From contig NZ_CP058983.1 in NCBI RefSeq assembly GCF_019278465.1, positions 1,054,001-1,118,000 on the forward strand: DNA of 64,000 nucleotides, in the 5' to 3' direction. Each line of letters starts with the position of its first letter. The stretch's first letter is position 1. The position numbers and the translations under genes were made by a program. This document shows positions 48,201 to 59,500 of the stretch, piece after piece. Origin of the DNA: Tenacibaculum sp. AHE14PA (GTDB lineage: Bacteria; Bacteroidota; Bacteroidia; Flavobacteriales; Flavobacteriaceae). The notes under the pieces were generated by a model. The model was not told where the DNA came from. It saw only the letters and a list, made by a program, of their open reading frames with translations, and made no database searches.

Positions 48201-48228
48201 TAAAACCTCGCAATTATGTGAGGTTTTA
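48201..48228. terminator. Terminator after the BT_3928-family gene
   Basis: TAAAACCTC (48201-48209) pairs with GAGGTTTTA (48220-48228). The longer open frame of crcB starting at 48218 runs through it, which supports the later crcB start. Confidence 0.85.
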
Positions 48229-48244
48229 TTATTTTAGCAAAGAC

Positions 48245-48616
48245 ATGAAACAACTTTTACTAGTTTTTATTGGCGGTGGCTTTGGAAGCGTTTTAAGATT
48301 CTTCATAGGAAAAACCTTAAACAACACACAAACAGGAATTCCGTACGGAACCTTTGCAGCAAATATTATCGGAAGCTTGCTCATCGGATTTATTTTAGGC
48401 TTAGCCGCCAAAAACGAAGCCCTATCTCAAAACAGTACACTATTATTAGCAACAGGGTTTTGTGGCGGATTTACTACATTCTCTACCTTTGCATATGAGA
48501 ATCATATATTTTTAAAATCCGGAGACTTCACTTCATTTGCCTTATACACAATCGCAAGTTTTGTTGTAGGCTTTTTAGCTGTTTTTGCCGGAATCTACCT
48601 TATCAAATTTATTTAA
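48245..48616 (+). CDS. crcB: Fluoride exporter CrcB/Fluc
   Basis: A 123-aa four-helix membrane protein. Landmarks: MKQLLLVFIGGGFGSVLRFFIG with the Gly/Arg motif, GTFAANIIGSLLIGFILG (Asn of the pore) and LATGFCGGFTTFSTFAYEN, the Phe/Thr fluoride track. Dimers export fluoride. The open frame extends to 48218, but that overlaps a terminator arm; ATG 48245 gives the standard start. No fluoride riboswitch is visible upstream. It is 3 bases from the crotonase gene. Confidence 0.95.
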   Translation: MKQLLLVFIGGGFGSVLRFFIGKTLNNTQTGIPYGTFAANIIGSLLIGFILGLAAKNEALSQNSTLLLATGFCGGFTTFSTFAYENHIFLKSGDFTSFALYTIASFVVGFLAVFAGIYLIKFI

Positions 48617-48619
48617 ATT

Positions 48620-49324
48620 ATGAACGAATTAGTACAATATACAACAAAAGATAACTACGCAATTATCACCCTTTCTAACGGAAAAGTAAACGCCATATCA
48701 CACGAAGTTATAGATTCACTATACTCTTTATTAGACAAAGCTGAACAAGAGAAAAAGATCGTTATTTTAACTGGTCAACCCGGAATGTTCTCTGCTGGTT
48801 ATGATTTAAAAAGCATGACAGCATCGCCTGAATCTGCTTTAGAATTAGTTACCAAAGGATCTAAACTATCTCACAGAATGCTATCTTTTCCTTTCCCAAT
48901 AATTACAGCCTGTACAGGTCATGCAGTTGCCAAAGGAGCTTTTTTATTACTTTCTTCGGATTACAGACTCGGTACGGAAGGTGATTTTAAAATAGGCTTA
49001 AACGAAGTAATGATAGGAATGACCATGCACAATGCCGGTATCGAAATAGCCAAAGCGCGTTTAGCTCCTGTTTATTTTGAACGAAGTGTAAACAATTCAG
49101 AAATCTACAGCCCAAAAGATGCTATTACAGCAGGATTTTTAGACAAAATTGTTCCTGAAACTCATTTATTACCTACAGCTATTAAAATTGCCGAAATGTT
49201 TGCTTCTTTAAACCCAAAAGCACATGCGGCTACAAAATTAAAAGTCAGAAAAGATTATTTAACTTCATTAGAAGAAGCTATTGAACAAGATATTAAAGAC
49301 GGATTACATCCACCTACAAAATAA
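48620..49324 (+). CDS. Crotonase-family (enoyl-CoA hydratase/isomerase) protein
   Basis: A 234-aa protein with the crotonase fold: IITLSNGKVNAISHEVIDSL, ILTGQPGMFSAGYDLKSM (first oxyanion Gly/Ala region), ITACTGHAVAKGAFLLLSSDYRLG (second) and IGLNEVMIGMTMHN. It is a little shorter than typical (255-265 aa). The Glu pair needed for hydratase chemistry is only partly evident, so an isomerase or CoA hydrolase is possible. It follows crcB by 3 bases without an obvious functional link. Confidence 0.88.
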   Translation: MNELVQYTTKDNYAIITLSNGKVNAISHEVIDSLYSLLDKAEQEKKIVILTGQPGMFSAGYDLKSMTASPESALELVTKGSKLSHRMLSFPFPIITACTGHAVAKGAFLLLSSDYRLGTEGDFKIGLNEVMIGMTMHNAGIEIAKARLAPVYFERSVNNSEIYSPKDAITAGFLDKIVPETHLLPTAIKIAEMFASLNPKAHAATKLKVRKDYLTSLEEAIEQDIKDGLHPPTK

Positions 49325-49354
49325 AAAAAAGCCTGCTTATCGCAGGCTTTTTTT
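49323..49354. terminator. Bidirectional terminator
   Basis: GCCTGC-TTATC-GCAGGC (49331-49347) flanked by an A run and a T run; serves the crotonase gene and the convergent DUF1684 gene. Confidence 0.93.
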
Positions 49355-49958
49355 ACTTCTTATACGCCATAACTCCGGCTTTTATTTCTGTATTTAAATA
49401 ATTATCTCTTGGAGCAATAGGGCAAGAATATCGATCACTGTAAGCACAATACGGATTATAAGCCTCGTTAAAATCAATACCAATCGTTCCGTTACTATTT
49501 ACATCTGTAATTAAAACATCTATAAATCGTCCTCCTTCATAAGATGTTTTTCCGTTTGTATTATCTAAAAAAGGCAAGAATAAATTGTCCTTGTATATAA
49601 CTTCAGGATTTTCTTCCTTGTAAATAGCTAACTCAAAATTTTCGCCATCAATAAAAAAAGATACGATACCGTACTGTTCATAAACCGCTACCCTATCTGT
49701 TGTTGTCGGAAAATAAAAACTAGGCGCATCAGGTGTTTTTGTTAATTTGGCCACCAACTTATATTTATCATCAATTTTAAAAAAACCCAATCCTTTAAAT
49801 TTCTTTAAATCTCTTTTTGTTAGTGGTGATTTAGAAGCATCTTTAAACTTAGCATTCATTTCTTTTTGGAAATCTGAATCTCCCAATACCTTTCTTTTTT
49901 CATTACTGCTACATGCCTGAATAATAATTACAAGGATAATTAATGTGAATTTTCTCAT
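49353..49958 (-). CDS. DUF1684-family lipoprotein
   Basis: A 201-aa lipoprotein (signal FTLIILVIIIQACSS, Cys 16). The DUF1684 body shows DSDFQKEMNAKFKDASKSPL, VAVYEQYGIVSFFIDGENFELAIYK, LFLPFLDNTNGKTSYEGGRFID and the signature end IDFNEAYNPYCAYSDRYSCPIAPRDNYL. The family is widespread, beta-rich and of unknown function. It is transcribed alone on the minus strand. Confidence 0.92.
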   Translation of the reverse strand: MRKFTLIILVIIIQACSSNEKRKVLGDSDFQKEMNAKFKDASKSPLTKRDLKKFKGLGFFKIDDKYKLVAKLTKTPDAPSFYFPTTTDRVAVYEQYGIVSFFIDGENFELAIYKEENPEVIYKDNLFLPFLDNTNGKTSYEGGRFIDVLITDVNSNGTIGIDFNEAYNPYCAYSDRYSCPIAPRDNYLNTEIKAGVMAYKK

Positions 49959-50437
49959 TTATTTTCAATAATTTAAAATGTATTATTTATCAATTGTATT
50001 TATATACTCAGTAATTTTCTAAAATATTAATTTTATTTCAGAAGTAACATATCGTATTCTTTAGCAAAAATAAGGAACTTTCGTGCTTTATAAATAGTAT
50101 TTCATACAAGAAAAAAAATATGACATTAGTAACAAAATAGCTTTATCTTGTTAAAATTCTACTAATAAATTTGACTTATCAAGAAAAAATTATTACATTT
50201 AACACAATAGATTAAATCTATAATTGAAGAAAAAGCAAAAATCATGCTTTAATGAACTATATAAAGAAAAATTATAAATAAATAAAACAATTTGATTGTT
50301 TTATTATAGGTTAACAAAAAGATTAATTTATATTTGTCGCCCATTTTACTTTATGATTTTACAATTTTGTGTAAAGCAAAATCAATTACCAGACTAAAAT
50401 CTAAAAGATAATATAAATAACCATAAGTAAGTATTTT
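49959..50437. other. Non-coding stretch with one promoter
   Basis: About 480 bases, very AT-rich, between divergent genes. The only signal I can support is a perfect -7 TATATTTG at 50329-50336, about 100 bases before ATG 50438, implying a long leader for the 76-aa gene. No frame or stable repeat is seen. Confidence 0.6.
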
Positions 50438-50668
50438 ATGAATTCAGAATTAATTAGTAAAGCAGACGAATTTGAACACAGAAAATTCAAATTTATTACT
50501 ACTAGTGATAGAATATTAGCTTCAAGAGAGGTAAAATCTTTAATACTAGAAATAAACGAAGTATATAAAGAAACAAAAGATAGTGCCCTAATGGATGCTA
50601 TGAAGCGATTAACAGTTGTAAAACAACGAATTGAAAAAAGATTAAAAGGTAAACCTTTAACTGCATAA
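50438..50668 (+). CDS. Small conserved basic protein
   Basis: A 76-aa basic helical protein (LISKADEFEHRKFKFITTSDRILASREVKSLILEINEVYKE, then DAMKRLTVVKQRIEKRLKG). I associate this kind of protein with Bacteroidota genomes, but there is no assigned family name. The even spread of Lys, Arg and Glu suggests a two-helix nucleic-acid or protein binder. It has a long leader, its own promoter and a terminator, so it may be well expressed. Function unknown. Confidence 0.75.
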   Translation: MNSELISKADEFEHRKFKFITTSDRILASREVKSLILEINEVYKETKDSALMDAMKRLTVVKQRIEKRLKGKPLTA

Positions 50669-50766
50669 ATTTATTAGCACAATAAACAACATAATTGTTC
50701 GTTTATATTAGAAATGGAATAGTATTTTATATAATTTACTATTCTTAATAATATTTATTCTTGATA

Positions 50767-50795
50767 AAAGCTCTAGTTACATCTAGAGCTTTTTT
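50767..50795 (+). terminator. Terminator after the 76-aa gene
   Basis: AAAGCTCTAG (50767-50776) pairs with CTAGAGCTTT (50783-50792), 6-base loop, T run. It lies 100 bases after the stop codon. Confidence 0.92.
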
Positions 50796-51015
50796 ATTTT
50801 ACAGCTATTTTTTATAAAAAAATATACATATACTTCTTTAAAAATACGCTTATAAAACTTTAAAGAACCCTAAAAAAGCTATTTTAAATATTATTCTAAA
50901 AAAAAGAAATATTTTTTTTCTACATTAAACAATAGCTATTTTAATGCTAATGAGATAGTTAATTTGCGCAAAAAAAAGACATCAAAAAAAGGGTTAAAAA
51001 AAACGAAAAAAACTT

Positions 51016-51045
51016 TTGCCAGATTCAAAAAAGAATATATATTTG
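51016..51045 (+). promoter_or_regulatory. Promoter of tRNA-Thr
   Basis: TTG at 51016-51018 and -7 TATATTTG at 51038-51045 with 19 bases between, then CATCGC; textbook Bacteroidota promoter. The 220 bases before it are AT-rich and hold nothing else I can support. Confidence 0.85.
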
Positions 51046-51067
51046 CATCGCTTTTAAAGGCAAACAA

Positions 51068-51141
51068 GCCGATGTAGCTCAGCTGGCTAGAGCAGCTGAT
51101 TTGTAATCAGCAGGTCGGAGGTTCGAGTCCTCTCATCGGCT
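51068..51141 (+). tRNA. tRNA-Thr (anticodon TGT)
   Basis: A full cloverleaf: acceptor GCCGATG/CATCGGC, D arm GCTC/GAGC, anticodon stem GCTGA/TCAGC with loop TTTGTAA (anticodon TGT), T arm GGAGG/CCTCT with TTCGAGT, discriminator T. CCA is not encoded. It is transcribed from its own promoter and followed by a long perfect terminator. Confidence 0.97.
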
Positions 51142-51152
51142 CACTAAAAATA

Positions 51153-51184
51153 AAAAGCGCTAACTTAAGTTAGCGCTTTTTTTA
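51153..51184 (+). terminator. Terminator of tRNA-Thr
   Basis: A 28-base perfect palindrome (51153-51180, arms AAAAGCGCTAACTT and its complement) running into more T. Confidence 0.93.
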
Positions 51185-51198
51185 TGCACATATTTCAC

Positions 51199-51206
51199 TA
51201 AATTTG
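51199..51206 (+). promoter_or_regulatory. Promoter -7 element of the udk operon
   Basis: TAAATTTG at 51199-51206, 28 bases before ATG 51235. Confidence 0.65.
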
Positions 51207-51234
51207 CTTTAATAATTCATCTTAATAAAACTCA

Positions 51235-51849
51235 ATGAAAAATATATTTGTAATCGGTATTGCTGGCGGAACAGGAAGTGGAAAAACAACCGTAGTAAAT
51301 CAAATAATTAATGAGCTACCGCAAGATGAAGTATGCATTATATCACAAGATTCATATTATGCCCAAACCGACAACTTAAGCTACGAAGAACGCACAAAGA
51401 TAAACTTCGACCATCCTAGGGCGATCGACTTCGATTTATTAGTAAATCATTTGAGCGATTTAAAGAGCGGCAAAATAATAGAACAACCTATTTATTCGTT
51501 TGTTGCGCACAACAGAACTAAAGACACCATAAAAACACACCCTAGAAAAGTTATTATTGTTGAAGGTATTTTAATTTTTAACAGCAAAGAACTACGAAAC
51601 CTTTGCGATATAAAAGTTTTTGTACATGCAGATGCTGATGAACGTTTAATTAGAAGAGTTCGAAGAGACATAAAGGAAAGAGGTAGAGATATTGATGAAG
51701 TTTTAAATAGATATCAAAGCACCTTAAAACCAATGCACCAACAATTTATTGAACCTACAAAGAACTATGCCGACATTATAATTCCTAACGACAGGTATAA
51801 TACCGTAGCCATAGATATTGTTAGAACCGTAATTAGCGACCGTTTATAA
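51235..51849 (+). CDS. udk: Uridine kinase
   Basis: A 204-aa pyrimidine salvage enzyme phosphorylating uridine and cytidine. P-loop IGIAGGTGSGKTTVV (residues about 7-21), ISQDSYYAQTDNLSYEER, INFDHPRAIDFDLL, PIYSFVAHNRTKDT, VIIVEGILIFNSKELRNLCDIKVFVHADADERLIRRVRRDIKERGRDIDEVLNRY and a closing FIEPTKNYADIIIPNDR. Normal length. It heads an operon with a DivIC-like gene (1 base) and the two mutase genes. Confidence 0.97.
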   Translation: MKNIFVIGIAGGTGSGKTTVVNQIINELPQDEVCIISQDSYYAQTDNLSYEERTKINFDHPRAIDFDLLVNHLSDLKSGKIIEQPIYSFVAHNRTKDTIKTHPRKVIIVEGILIFNSKELRNLCDIKVFVHADADERLIRRVRRDIKERGRDIDEVLNRYQSTLKPMHQQFIEPTKNYADIIIPNDRYNTVAIDIVRTVISDRL

Positions 51850-51850
51850 C

Positions 51851-52168
51851 ATGAATTTAAAATCAATAAAAAATAAACCATCTTTTAAAATCGCAACAAA
51901 TATTTACGTTGTTATTTTAACGGTATTTGTTATTTGGATGCTTTTTTTTGATGAAAATTCTTATCTTACCCATAGAGAGTTCAATAAAGAAATTGAAGAA
52001 TTAGAAATTTGGATAGATTATCACAAGAACAAAATTGATAAAGACAAAAAAACTATAAAAAAACTTCAGGATTCTCTTCAGCTAGAACGCTATGCGCGTG
52101 AAAAATATTTGATGAAGAAAGAAGATGAAGATATTTATATTATCGAATTTGATACCCTACAAAAATAA
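51851..52168 (+). CDS. FtsB/DivIC-type septum formation initiator
   Basis: A 105-aa bitopic membrane protein: short cytoplasmic start, one helix (NIYVVILTVFVIWMLFFDENSY), then a coiled coil (REFNKEIEELEIWIDYHKNKIDKDKKTIKKLQDSLQLERYAREKYLMKKEDEDIYIIEF). The AREKYLMKKxDEDIYII end is the DivIC signature. It bridges divisome proteins at the septum. Its stop shares a base with the ATG of the mutase small subunit. Confidence 0.92.
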   Translation: MNLKSIKNKPSFKIATNIYVVILTVFVIWMLFFDENSYLTHREFNKEIEELEIWIDYHKNKIDKDKKTIKKLQDSLQLERYAREKYLMKKEDEDIYIIEFDTLQK

Positions 52169-53517
52169 TGAGTACTTATTTATTTAATGACTTCAAGGAA
52201 ATTAGTGCTGCCGAATGGAAACAAAAAATACAGGTAGATCTTAAAGGCGCGGACTATAACGATACGCTTCTCTGGAAAACTGACGAAGGCATTACAGTGA
52301 AACCCTTTTACACAAAAGAAGACCAAACAAAAACAGCAATTGCAACGCCTAAAAAGGGGTTTAATATTTGTCAGTCTATTTATATAGAGGACGAAAAAAA
52401 AGCAAATTCTTTTGCAATCGACTCTTTAAAAAGAGGTGCGAAATCTATCGAATTTAAAGCAAAAACGAAGTTCGATTACAAAACACTCCTTCAAGATGTA
52501 GACCTTAAAAACACTGTACTTTATTTTAAAGTAAAGTTTTTAGATGCTAACTTTATCATTGAATTATCAAACTATATAGCTTCAGACAACTGTTATTTTA
52601 ATATTGATATTGTTGGCAATTTAACGAGTACAGGTAACTGGTTTACAAACCTAAATAATGATCACAAAGAATTCGAAAAGATCATTAATAACGTCTCTAA
52701 TGCTATTTGCATTAACGTTTCAACATATCAAAATGCTGGCGCGAATAATACACAACAACTTGCCTACGCACTTGCGCACGCAAATGAATATTTAAATCAC
52801 TTCGGAAGTAAAATAGCCAACAACATACATTTTAATTTTTCTGTAGGTAGTAACTACTTTTTTGAAATAGCAAAACTAAGAGCTTTTAGAATCTTATGGG
52901 CATCACTTTTAAAAGAGTACGCTATTAAAAACAATACAACACATATATTTGCACAACCTAGCTTACGCAATAAAACCTTATACGACTACAATGTAAACAT
53001 GCTTCGCACAACATCTGAATGCATGAGCGCTATTTTAGGTGGAGCTGACACGGTTTGTAATATTTCTTACGATGATATTTTTCATCATTCGAATGAATTT
53101 GGCGAGCGTATTTCTAGAAATCAATTATTGATTTTACAACAAGAAAGCGAACTTTCAGAAGCTCAGAATTTTGCAGACGGTGCTTATTATATTGAAGCTA
53201 TCACACAACAATTGGCACATAATTCTTTAGAAGTATTTAAAACTATCGAAAAAGGTGGCGGGTTTTTAAAACAACTTAAAGAAGGAATCATTCAGCGAAA
53301 AATTAAAGATGCTGCCGAAAAAGAACAAGCAAAATTCGATACTGGTAAATTAGTTTTATTAGGAACTAATAAAATACAGAACGACAACGATAAAATGAAG
53401 AATGATTTGGAGCTTTTTCCGTTTATGAAAATCAGAAACGAAAAAACACTCATCCAACCGATTATTCAAAAAAGATTGGCTGAAAAGCTAGAACAAGAAC
53501 GTTTACAAGATGAGTAG
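52168..53517 (+). CDS. mutA: Methylmalonyl-CoA mutase, small subunit
   Basis: A 449-aa subunit of the B12-dependent mutase. It has the TIM-barrel part ([107 protein letters not shown]) but lacks a C-terminal B12-binding domain, so it is non-catalytic. Actinobacterial small subunits are longer (about 600 aa). Its last 8 bases overlap the large-subunit gene, so the two chains are produced together. Confidence 0.94.
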   Translation: MSTYLFNDFKEISAAEWKQKIQVDLKGADYNDTLLWKTDEGITVKPFYTKEDQTKTAIATPKKGFNICQSIYIEDEKKANSFAIDSLKRGAKSIEFKAKTKFDYKTLLQDVDLKNTVLYFKVKFLDANFIIELSNYIASDNCYFNIDIVGNLTSTGNWFTNLNNDHKEFEKIINNVSNAICINVSTYQNAGANNTQQLAYALAHANEYLNHFGSKIANNIHFNFSVGSNYFFEIAKLRAFRILWASLLKEYAIKNNTTHIFAQPSLRNKTLYDYNVNMLRTTSECMSAILGGADTVCNISYDDIFHHSNEFGERISRNQLLILQQESELSEAQNFADGAYYIEAITQQLAHNSLEVFKTIEKGGGFLKQLKEGIIQRKIKDAAEKEQAKFDTGKLVLLGTNKIQNDNDKMKNDLELFPFMKIRNEKTLIQPIIQKRLAEKLEQERLQDE

Positions 53518-55573
53518 AAAAAACGTATCAAACATACAATTAGACCAAAGTCAAAAATCACAAGTTGAAAGCAAACATCATGAAGATTTCGTTGCTGGTA
53601 TTGCTCCGAATTTACGCGGACCTTACTCAACAATGTACGTTCGAAGACCTTGGACTATTCGTCAATACGCCGGATTTTCAACCGCTGAAGAAAGCAATGC
53701 TTTTTACAGAAGAAACTTAGCAGCGGGTCAAAAAGGACTTTCTGTTGCTTTTGATTTAGCAACACACCGCGGGTACGATTCAGATCACGAACGTGTACAA
53801 GGTGATGTAGGAAAAGCAGGTGTAGCGATTGATTCGGTTGAAGACATGAAAATATTGTTTGACCAAATTCCGTTAGATAAAATGTCGGTTTCAATGACAA
53901 TGAACGGAGCCGTTTTACCGATTCTTGCCTTTTATATTGTTGCCGCCGAAGAACAAGGTGTTGCTCCTGAACTATTATCAGGAACCATTCAAAACGACAT
54001 TTTAAAAGAGTTTATGGTGCGTAATACGTACATCTACCCACCTACTCCATCAATGAAAATCATTGCTGATATTTTTAAATATACTTCGGATTTTATGCCG
54101 AAATACAATTCGATTTCTATTTCTGGCTATCACATGCAAGAAGCAGGTGCAACTGCTGAAATTGAATTAGCATATACTTTAGCTGACGGATTAGATTACA
54201 TCAAAAAAGGATTAGAAGCAGGAATGGACATTGATACTTTTGCACCTAGACTATCTTTTTTCTGGGCAATAGGCATGAACCATTTTGTAGAGATTGCAAA
54301 AATGCGAGCAGCCAGAATGTTATGGGCAAAAATCGTAAAACAATTCAATCCTAAAAATCCAAAATCGTTAGCATTACGAACACACTGTCAAACAAGCGGT
54401 TGGTCTTTAACAGAGCAAGATCCTTTTAACAATGTAGCGCGAACAACAATTGAAGCTATGGCTGCAGCTTTTGGCGGCACACAAAGTTTACACACCAACG
54501 CGCTGGATGAAGCAATTGCTTTACCTACAGATTTTTCTGCACGAATTGCTCGTAACACACAAATATACTTACAAGAAGAAACACATATTACAAAAACGGT
54601 TGATCCTTGGGCAGGAAGCTATCACGTAGAACAACTTACCGAAGATATTACCAACAAAGCTTGGGAATTAATTAAGGAGGTTGAGGAATTAGGCGGAATG
54701 ACAAAAGCCATTGAAAAAGGAATTCCGAAAATGCGTATTGAGGAAGCTGCTGCTAAAAAACAAGCAAAAATAGATAGCGGCCAAGACGTTATTGTAGGGG
54801 TAAATAAATACCAACTAAAAAAAGAAGATCCGTTACATATTTTAGAAGTTGATAATGAAGCGGTACGTTTATCACAAATTGAGAGGTTAAACGAAATAAA
54901 ATTAAAAAGAGACAGCGCTAAGGTTACAAAATCTTTAAACGACTTAACAGCTTGCGCTAAATCCAACGAAGGAAATTTATTAGATTTAGCAGTAAAAGCT
55001 GCTAAAAACAGAGCCACTTTAGGAGAGATTTCTGACGCTTTAGAAAGTGTTTTCGGACGTCATAAAGCAGTTCACAAAACAATTTCGGGCGTGTATAGTA
55101 AGGAAATAAAAGACGATAAGTTATTTAAGAAAGCAATTGAATTTGCCGATAAATTTTCGGAGTTAGAAGGACGAAGACCAAGAATAATGATTGCCAAATT
55201 AGGGCAAGATGGTCATGATCGTGGTGCAAAAGTAGTTGCCACTGGTTATGCCGATTTAGGTTTTGATGTAGATATTGGCCCTTTATTTCAAACACCACAA
55301 GAAGCAACAAAGCAAGCTATTGAAAACGATGTTCATATTTTAGGGATTTCGTCATTAGCGGCAGGTCATAAAACACTAGTTCCTCAAGTAATTGCAGAGC
55401 TAAAAAAATACGGAAGAGAAGATATTATGGTCATTGTGGGTGGTGTAATTCCCGCGCAAGATTATCAATATTTATTTGATGCAGGCGCCGTAGGTGTTTT
55501 TGGCCCTGGAACCAAAATTGCACAAGCAGCAATTGATATGTTAACTATTTTAATTGATAGTGTAGAGGAATAA
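53510..55573 (+). CDS. scpA: Methylmalonyl-CoA mutase, large (catalytic) subunit
   Basis: A 687-aa enzyme interconverting methylmalonyl-CoA and succinyl-CoA with adenosylcobalamin. Barrel landmarks: [84 protein letters not shown]. The C-terminal B12 domain has [27 protein letters not shown] (DxHxxG; His binds cobalt) and [22 protein letters not shown]. Complete length. It links propionate, odd-chain fat and branched amino acid breakdown with the TCA cycle and implies the organism needs or makes B12. Confidence 0.97.
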   Translation: MSRKNVSNIQLDQSQKSQVESKHHEDFVAGIAPNLRGPYSTMYVRRPWTIRQYAGFSTAEESNAFYRRNLAAGQKGLSVAFDLATHRGYDSDHERVQGDVGKAGVAIDSVEDMKILFDQIPLDKMSVSMTMNGAVLPILAFYIVAAEEQGVAPELLSGTIQNDILKEFMVRNTYIYPPTPSMKIIADIFKYTSDFMPKYNSISISGYHMQEAGATAEIELAYTLADGLDYIKKGLEAGMDIDTFAPRLSFFWAIGMNHFVEIAKMRAARMLWAKIVKQFNPKNPKSLALRTHCQTSGWSLTEQDPFNNVARTTIEAMAAAFGGTQSLHTNALDEAIALPTDFSARIARNTQIYLQEETHITKTVDPWAGSYHVEQLTEDITNKAWELIKEVEELGGMTKAIEKGIPKMRIEEAAAKKQAKIDSGQDVIVGVNKYQLKKEDPLHILEVDNEAVRLSQIERLNEIKLKRDSAKVTKSLNDLTACAKSNEGNLLDLAVKAAKNRATLGEISDALESVFGRHKAVHKTISGVYSKEIKDDKLFKKAIEFADKFSELEGRRPRIMIAKLGQDGHDRGAKVVATGYADLGFDVDIGPLFQTPQEATKQAIENDVHILGISSLAAGHKTLVPQVIAELKKYGREDIMVIVGGVIPAQDYQYLFDAGAVGVFGPGTKIAQAAIDMLTILIDSVEE

Positions 55574-55577
55574 AATT

Positions 55578-56456
55578 ATGAAAATAAAATTCATCAATAG
55601 AACATCTGGCAATATCATTACCGAAACTCCGCCTGGTGAAGTTTTTTTAAAGTTGTTATACAATAACCCGTTTGGTAAAATGGCTTTTTTACCCATAGCA
55701 AAACGCAAGTTTTTATCTGCTTGGTATGGTAAAAAAATGGACAAACCTTCTTCTGTAAAAAAAATAGAAGGTTTTGTAAAACAGTTAGATATTGATATTG
55801 ATGAAGCTGAAAAACCAATTTCTGAATTCACTTCATTTAACGATTTTTTTTACAGAAAACTAAAACCAACTGCCAGACCTATTGAAAATGGCTTCACCTC
55901 TCCTGGAGACGGAAAAATGCTTGCTTTTGAAAACATTGCAGACATTAAAGATTTCTTTATAAAAGGACGAAAATTCACCTTAAAAGAGTTTTTAGCCAAT
56001 GATAAATTAGCTGAGAAACACAAAAACTCATCGCTAATTATTTTACGATTAGCTCCAAACGACTACCACCGCTATCATTTTCCGTATGACGGTACACCTT
56101 CTGAAATGACGAAGATAAAAGGTGACTATTTTTCAGTTTCTCCCTACGCATTGGCATCAAACTTTACCAAAGTTTTTTGCGAAAACAAACGTGAGTATTG
56201 CATTTTATCATCCGAAGAAAAAGGAGAAATTATTGTAGCTCCTGTTGGTGCAACCATGGTAGGAACTATTATCGAAACTTTTAAACCCAACATAAAAATA
56301 AAAAAAGGGGATGAAATGGGCTATTTCGCCTTCGGCGGATCTACAATTGTGCTGTTAGTTGATAAAAATAAATTAACGATTGACGCCGACCTACTAAAGA
56401 ATACAAAGAACCGTATTGAAACATTTGTTAAAATGGGAGAAAAGATAGGGATATAA
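55578..56456 (+). CDS. psd: Phosphatidylserine decarboxylase
   Basis: A 292-aa pro-enzyme making phosphatidylethanolamine. Landmarks: TSFNDFFYRKLKPTARPI, TSPGDGKMLAF, LAPNDYHRYHFPYDG and the self-cleavage region GDEMGYFAFGGSTIVLLV, where cleavage at Gly-Ser gives the pyruvoyl alpha chain. The motif here is FGGST rather than the more usual LGST. Starts 4 bases after the mutase gene, so is the last gene of the udk operon. Confidence 0.95.
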   Translation: MKIKFINRTSGNIITETPPGEVFLKLLYNNPFGKMAFLPIAKRKFLSAWYGKKMDKPSSVKKIEGFVKQLDIDIDEAEKPISEFTSFNDFFYRKLKPTARPIENGFTSPGDGKMLAFENIADIKDFFIKGRKFTLKEFLANDKLAEKHKNSSLIILRLAPNDYHRYHFPYDGTPSEMTKIKGDYFSVSPYALASNFTKVFCENKREYCILSSEEKGEIIVAPVGATMVGTIIETFKPNIKIKKGDEMGYFAFGGSTIVLLVDKNKLTIDADLLKNTKNRIETFVKMGEKIGI

Positions 56457-56525
56457 CCTTTCTTTTTTAACGTTTTATTTCCTTAAAAATGGGTGAATTC
56501 ATAAAGTTATTAAGACATTAATACG

Positions 56526-56533
56526 TAAATTTG
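56526..56533 (+). promoter_or_regulatory. Promoter -7 element of ccsBA
   Basis: TAAATTTG at 56526-56533, 28 bases before ATG 56562; no clear -33 TTG. Confidence 0.6.
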
Positions 56534-56561
56534 CGAAGTTTTACACTTAGCTGATTTACAG

Positions 56562-59500
56562 ATGAAAAAAATCTTAGATATACTTTACTCTACGCGCCTA
56601 ACAGCGGTACTATTTTTCGTTTTTGCAGTGGCCATGGGAATCGCCACTTTTATAGAAAACGATTTCGGAACACAAACTTCAAAAGCTTTAGTTTACAATA
56701 CTTGGTGGTTCGAATTAATTATGATCTTTTTTGTAATTAATTTTTTTGGAAACATCTTTAGGTATCGTTTATATAAAAAAGAAAAATGGGGTGTTTTACT
56801 TTTCCATGCAGCATTTTTACTCATATTAATTGGCGCAGGAGTTACTCGCTATGTTAGTTACGAAGGGATCATGGTTATTGATGAAGGAGAAACTACCAGT
56901 ACTTTTTTTTCTGACACCAACTATTTAAACGTTGTTGTTGATAATAATGAGTTTCAAAAAGAAACAAACAACCAATTATTACTTTCTGCTTGGGGAAGCA
57001 ATTCTGCAAAATTTACTGAAACTTTTCAACCTAGAAAAGACAAAGGGCAACATGAGATATCTTACAATTTAGTAGATTATATTCCGTGGTCTGAACAAAA
57101 ACTTGTTTTAGATGAAAACGGAGTAGAACACTTATTTTTAGTAGAAAGCTCTAGCGGAAGCAGACACGAACATTATATTAAAAGAGGAACTACTCAAAAT
57201 ATTCACAACATACTTGTAAGTTTTGATGTGCCTGAAAAAAATGCCTCGGTTAACTTTTATTACGAAGGTGATAATTTAAAAATGGTCTCTAAAAACAATG
57301 GTGATTGGCTTAGAATGGCCGACCAAAAAATGGGACAAATCGTTAAAGACAGTGCGCAACACTTTCAGTTTTTAACATTACACACTATAAAAGGATTACA
57401 ATTTGTAATTCCGAGAGCTCCTGAAAAAGGAATCATGAAAACACTATCTGGAGAGAAAGATAATGAAAAATACGATACCGTTATTTTTGATGTTACAGTG
57501 AATAACGAAACTAAAAGAATATCGCTGTATGGAGGTAAGTTTAATGTAGATAATGTTGAAGAATTTAGTATTGGCGACTTAAACTTTAGAGCTTGGTATG
57601 GTGCTAAAAAATTAGAAACTCCCTTTAAAGTGAAGTTAAATGACTTTCAACTAGAAAAATATCCTGGTTCAGAAAGTGCCGCTGCCTATGCTAGTGAAAT
57701 TACAGTTATAGACGATAAAGAAACTTTTGATTTTAGAATATTTATGAATAATATTTTAGATTACAAAGGGTATAAACTGTTTCAATCTAGTTATAAAATT
57801 GAAGGTGATAACGAACAAACTCACCTATCTGTAAATCATGATTTCGTAGGTACTTGGATTACTTATGTTGGATATACTTTATTATTCTTTGGGTTAACTT
57901 TTATTCTATTCATAAAAAACACTCGTTTTAACGACTTAAAGAATTCGCTAGATAAAATAAAGCTAAAAAAAGCTAGTTTATCTGTAATCATTTTATTCTT
58001 ATCGCTTAATTCAACTGCACAAGAACATGGTGATGTGCACAAGCCAAAAGAACTATCAATAGCGCAAATAGACTCTATTTTAACAAGCAACAAACCCAGT
58101 CTTGAACACACCAATGAATTTAGCAGTTTAGTGATACAAGATATTGGTGGTAGAATGAAACCGACACACACCTTAGCTTCTGAGTTGGTAAGAAAAGTTG
58201 CGCATACCAATAGTTTTAAAGGTATGAACCCTACACAAGTTTTGCTTTCTATTACAGAAATGCCAATGCTTTGGTTAAACATTCCGTTTATTTATTTAGA
58301 AAAAGGAAATACGCAGATAAGAGAACTTTTAGGCGTTGCTAAAGACGCAAAATACGCTCGTTTTATCGATTTTTATGATACAAAAGGAACCTCTAAAATA
58401 GGTGAATTAGTTGCTGAAGCTAAGAAAAAGAAGATTCAGAGTAAGTTTGAAACGGATGCTATTAAAATTGAGCAAAGAGTTTGGTTATTATCACAAACTT
58501 TAGGTGGCGGTATGTTACGCATCTACCCAATTCCTAATGACGAAAACAACAAATGGGTATCGCAGCCAGAAACATTAAAGGCTGGTTTTAAAGGAACCGA
58601 TTCTGTATTTGTACGTCAATCACTACCGGTGTATATGCAACTTTTACAAAACTCAAGAAAATCCGGAAACTATACAGAAACTAACAAGGTTTTAGACGGA
58701 ATTAAAAAGTTTCAGAAAAAATTCGGAAAAGAAGTATATCCTTCAGAAGATAAAATTGAATTAGAGATTATGTATAATGAATTTGATGTTTTTAATCGTT
58801 TGATTAAGTACTTCGGATTGTCTAGTATTCTGTTGATTATCTTTTTAATCGCGCAGGTTTTCTCAAACAAAAAATGGATCAACTATGTGGTAAAAGGATT
58901 GATTGCTATTATTATTGGTTTCTTTATTTTACATACTTTAGGCTTACTGTCTAGATGGTATATTAGTGGTAATGCTCCATGGAGTAACGCCTACGAATCT
59001 ATTATTTTTGTTGCTTGGGCAACGATGTTTTTTGGTTTATCATTAGGAAAAAAATCAACATTAACAATTGCTGCAGCCACTTTTATTACGGCAATCACCT
59101 TATTTTTTGCAAGTCAGAATTGGTTAGATCCAGAAATTGCAAATTTACAGCCGGTATTAAACTCTTGGTGGTTAAAAGTACACGTTTCTATTATTGTTGC
59201 GAGTTACGGACCTTTTTCTTTGGGTATGATCTTAGGGATTTTTAGTTTATTCTTAATGATTTTCACCAACTCGAAGAACAAGAAAAAAATGGATCTTCAT
59301 ATAAAGGAGTTAACAATTATCAATGAAATGTCTATAACTGTTGGATTGGTTTTACTAACCATTGGTACGTTTTTAGGCGGCATGTGGGCTAACGAAAGTT
59401 GGGGACGTTATTGGGGCTGGGACCCAAAAGAAACTTGGGCATTAATATCTATTATGGTATATGCTTTTGTTTTACACATGCGATTAATTCCGGGATTAAG

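Noticed and set aside
48177..48244. Fluoride riboswitch before crcB
   Set aside because: Only a terminator hairpin of the previous gene is there; the space is too short and no fluoride aptamer motif is seen.
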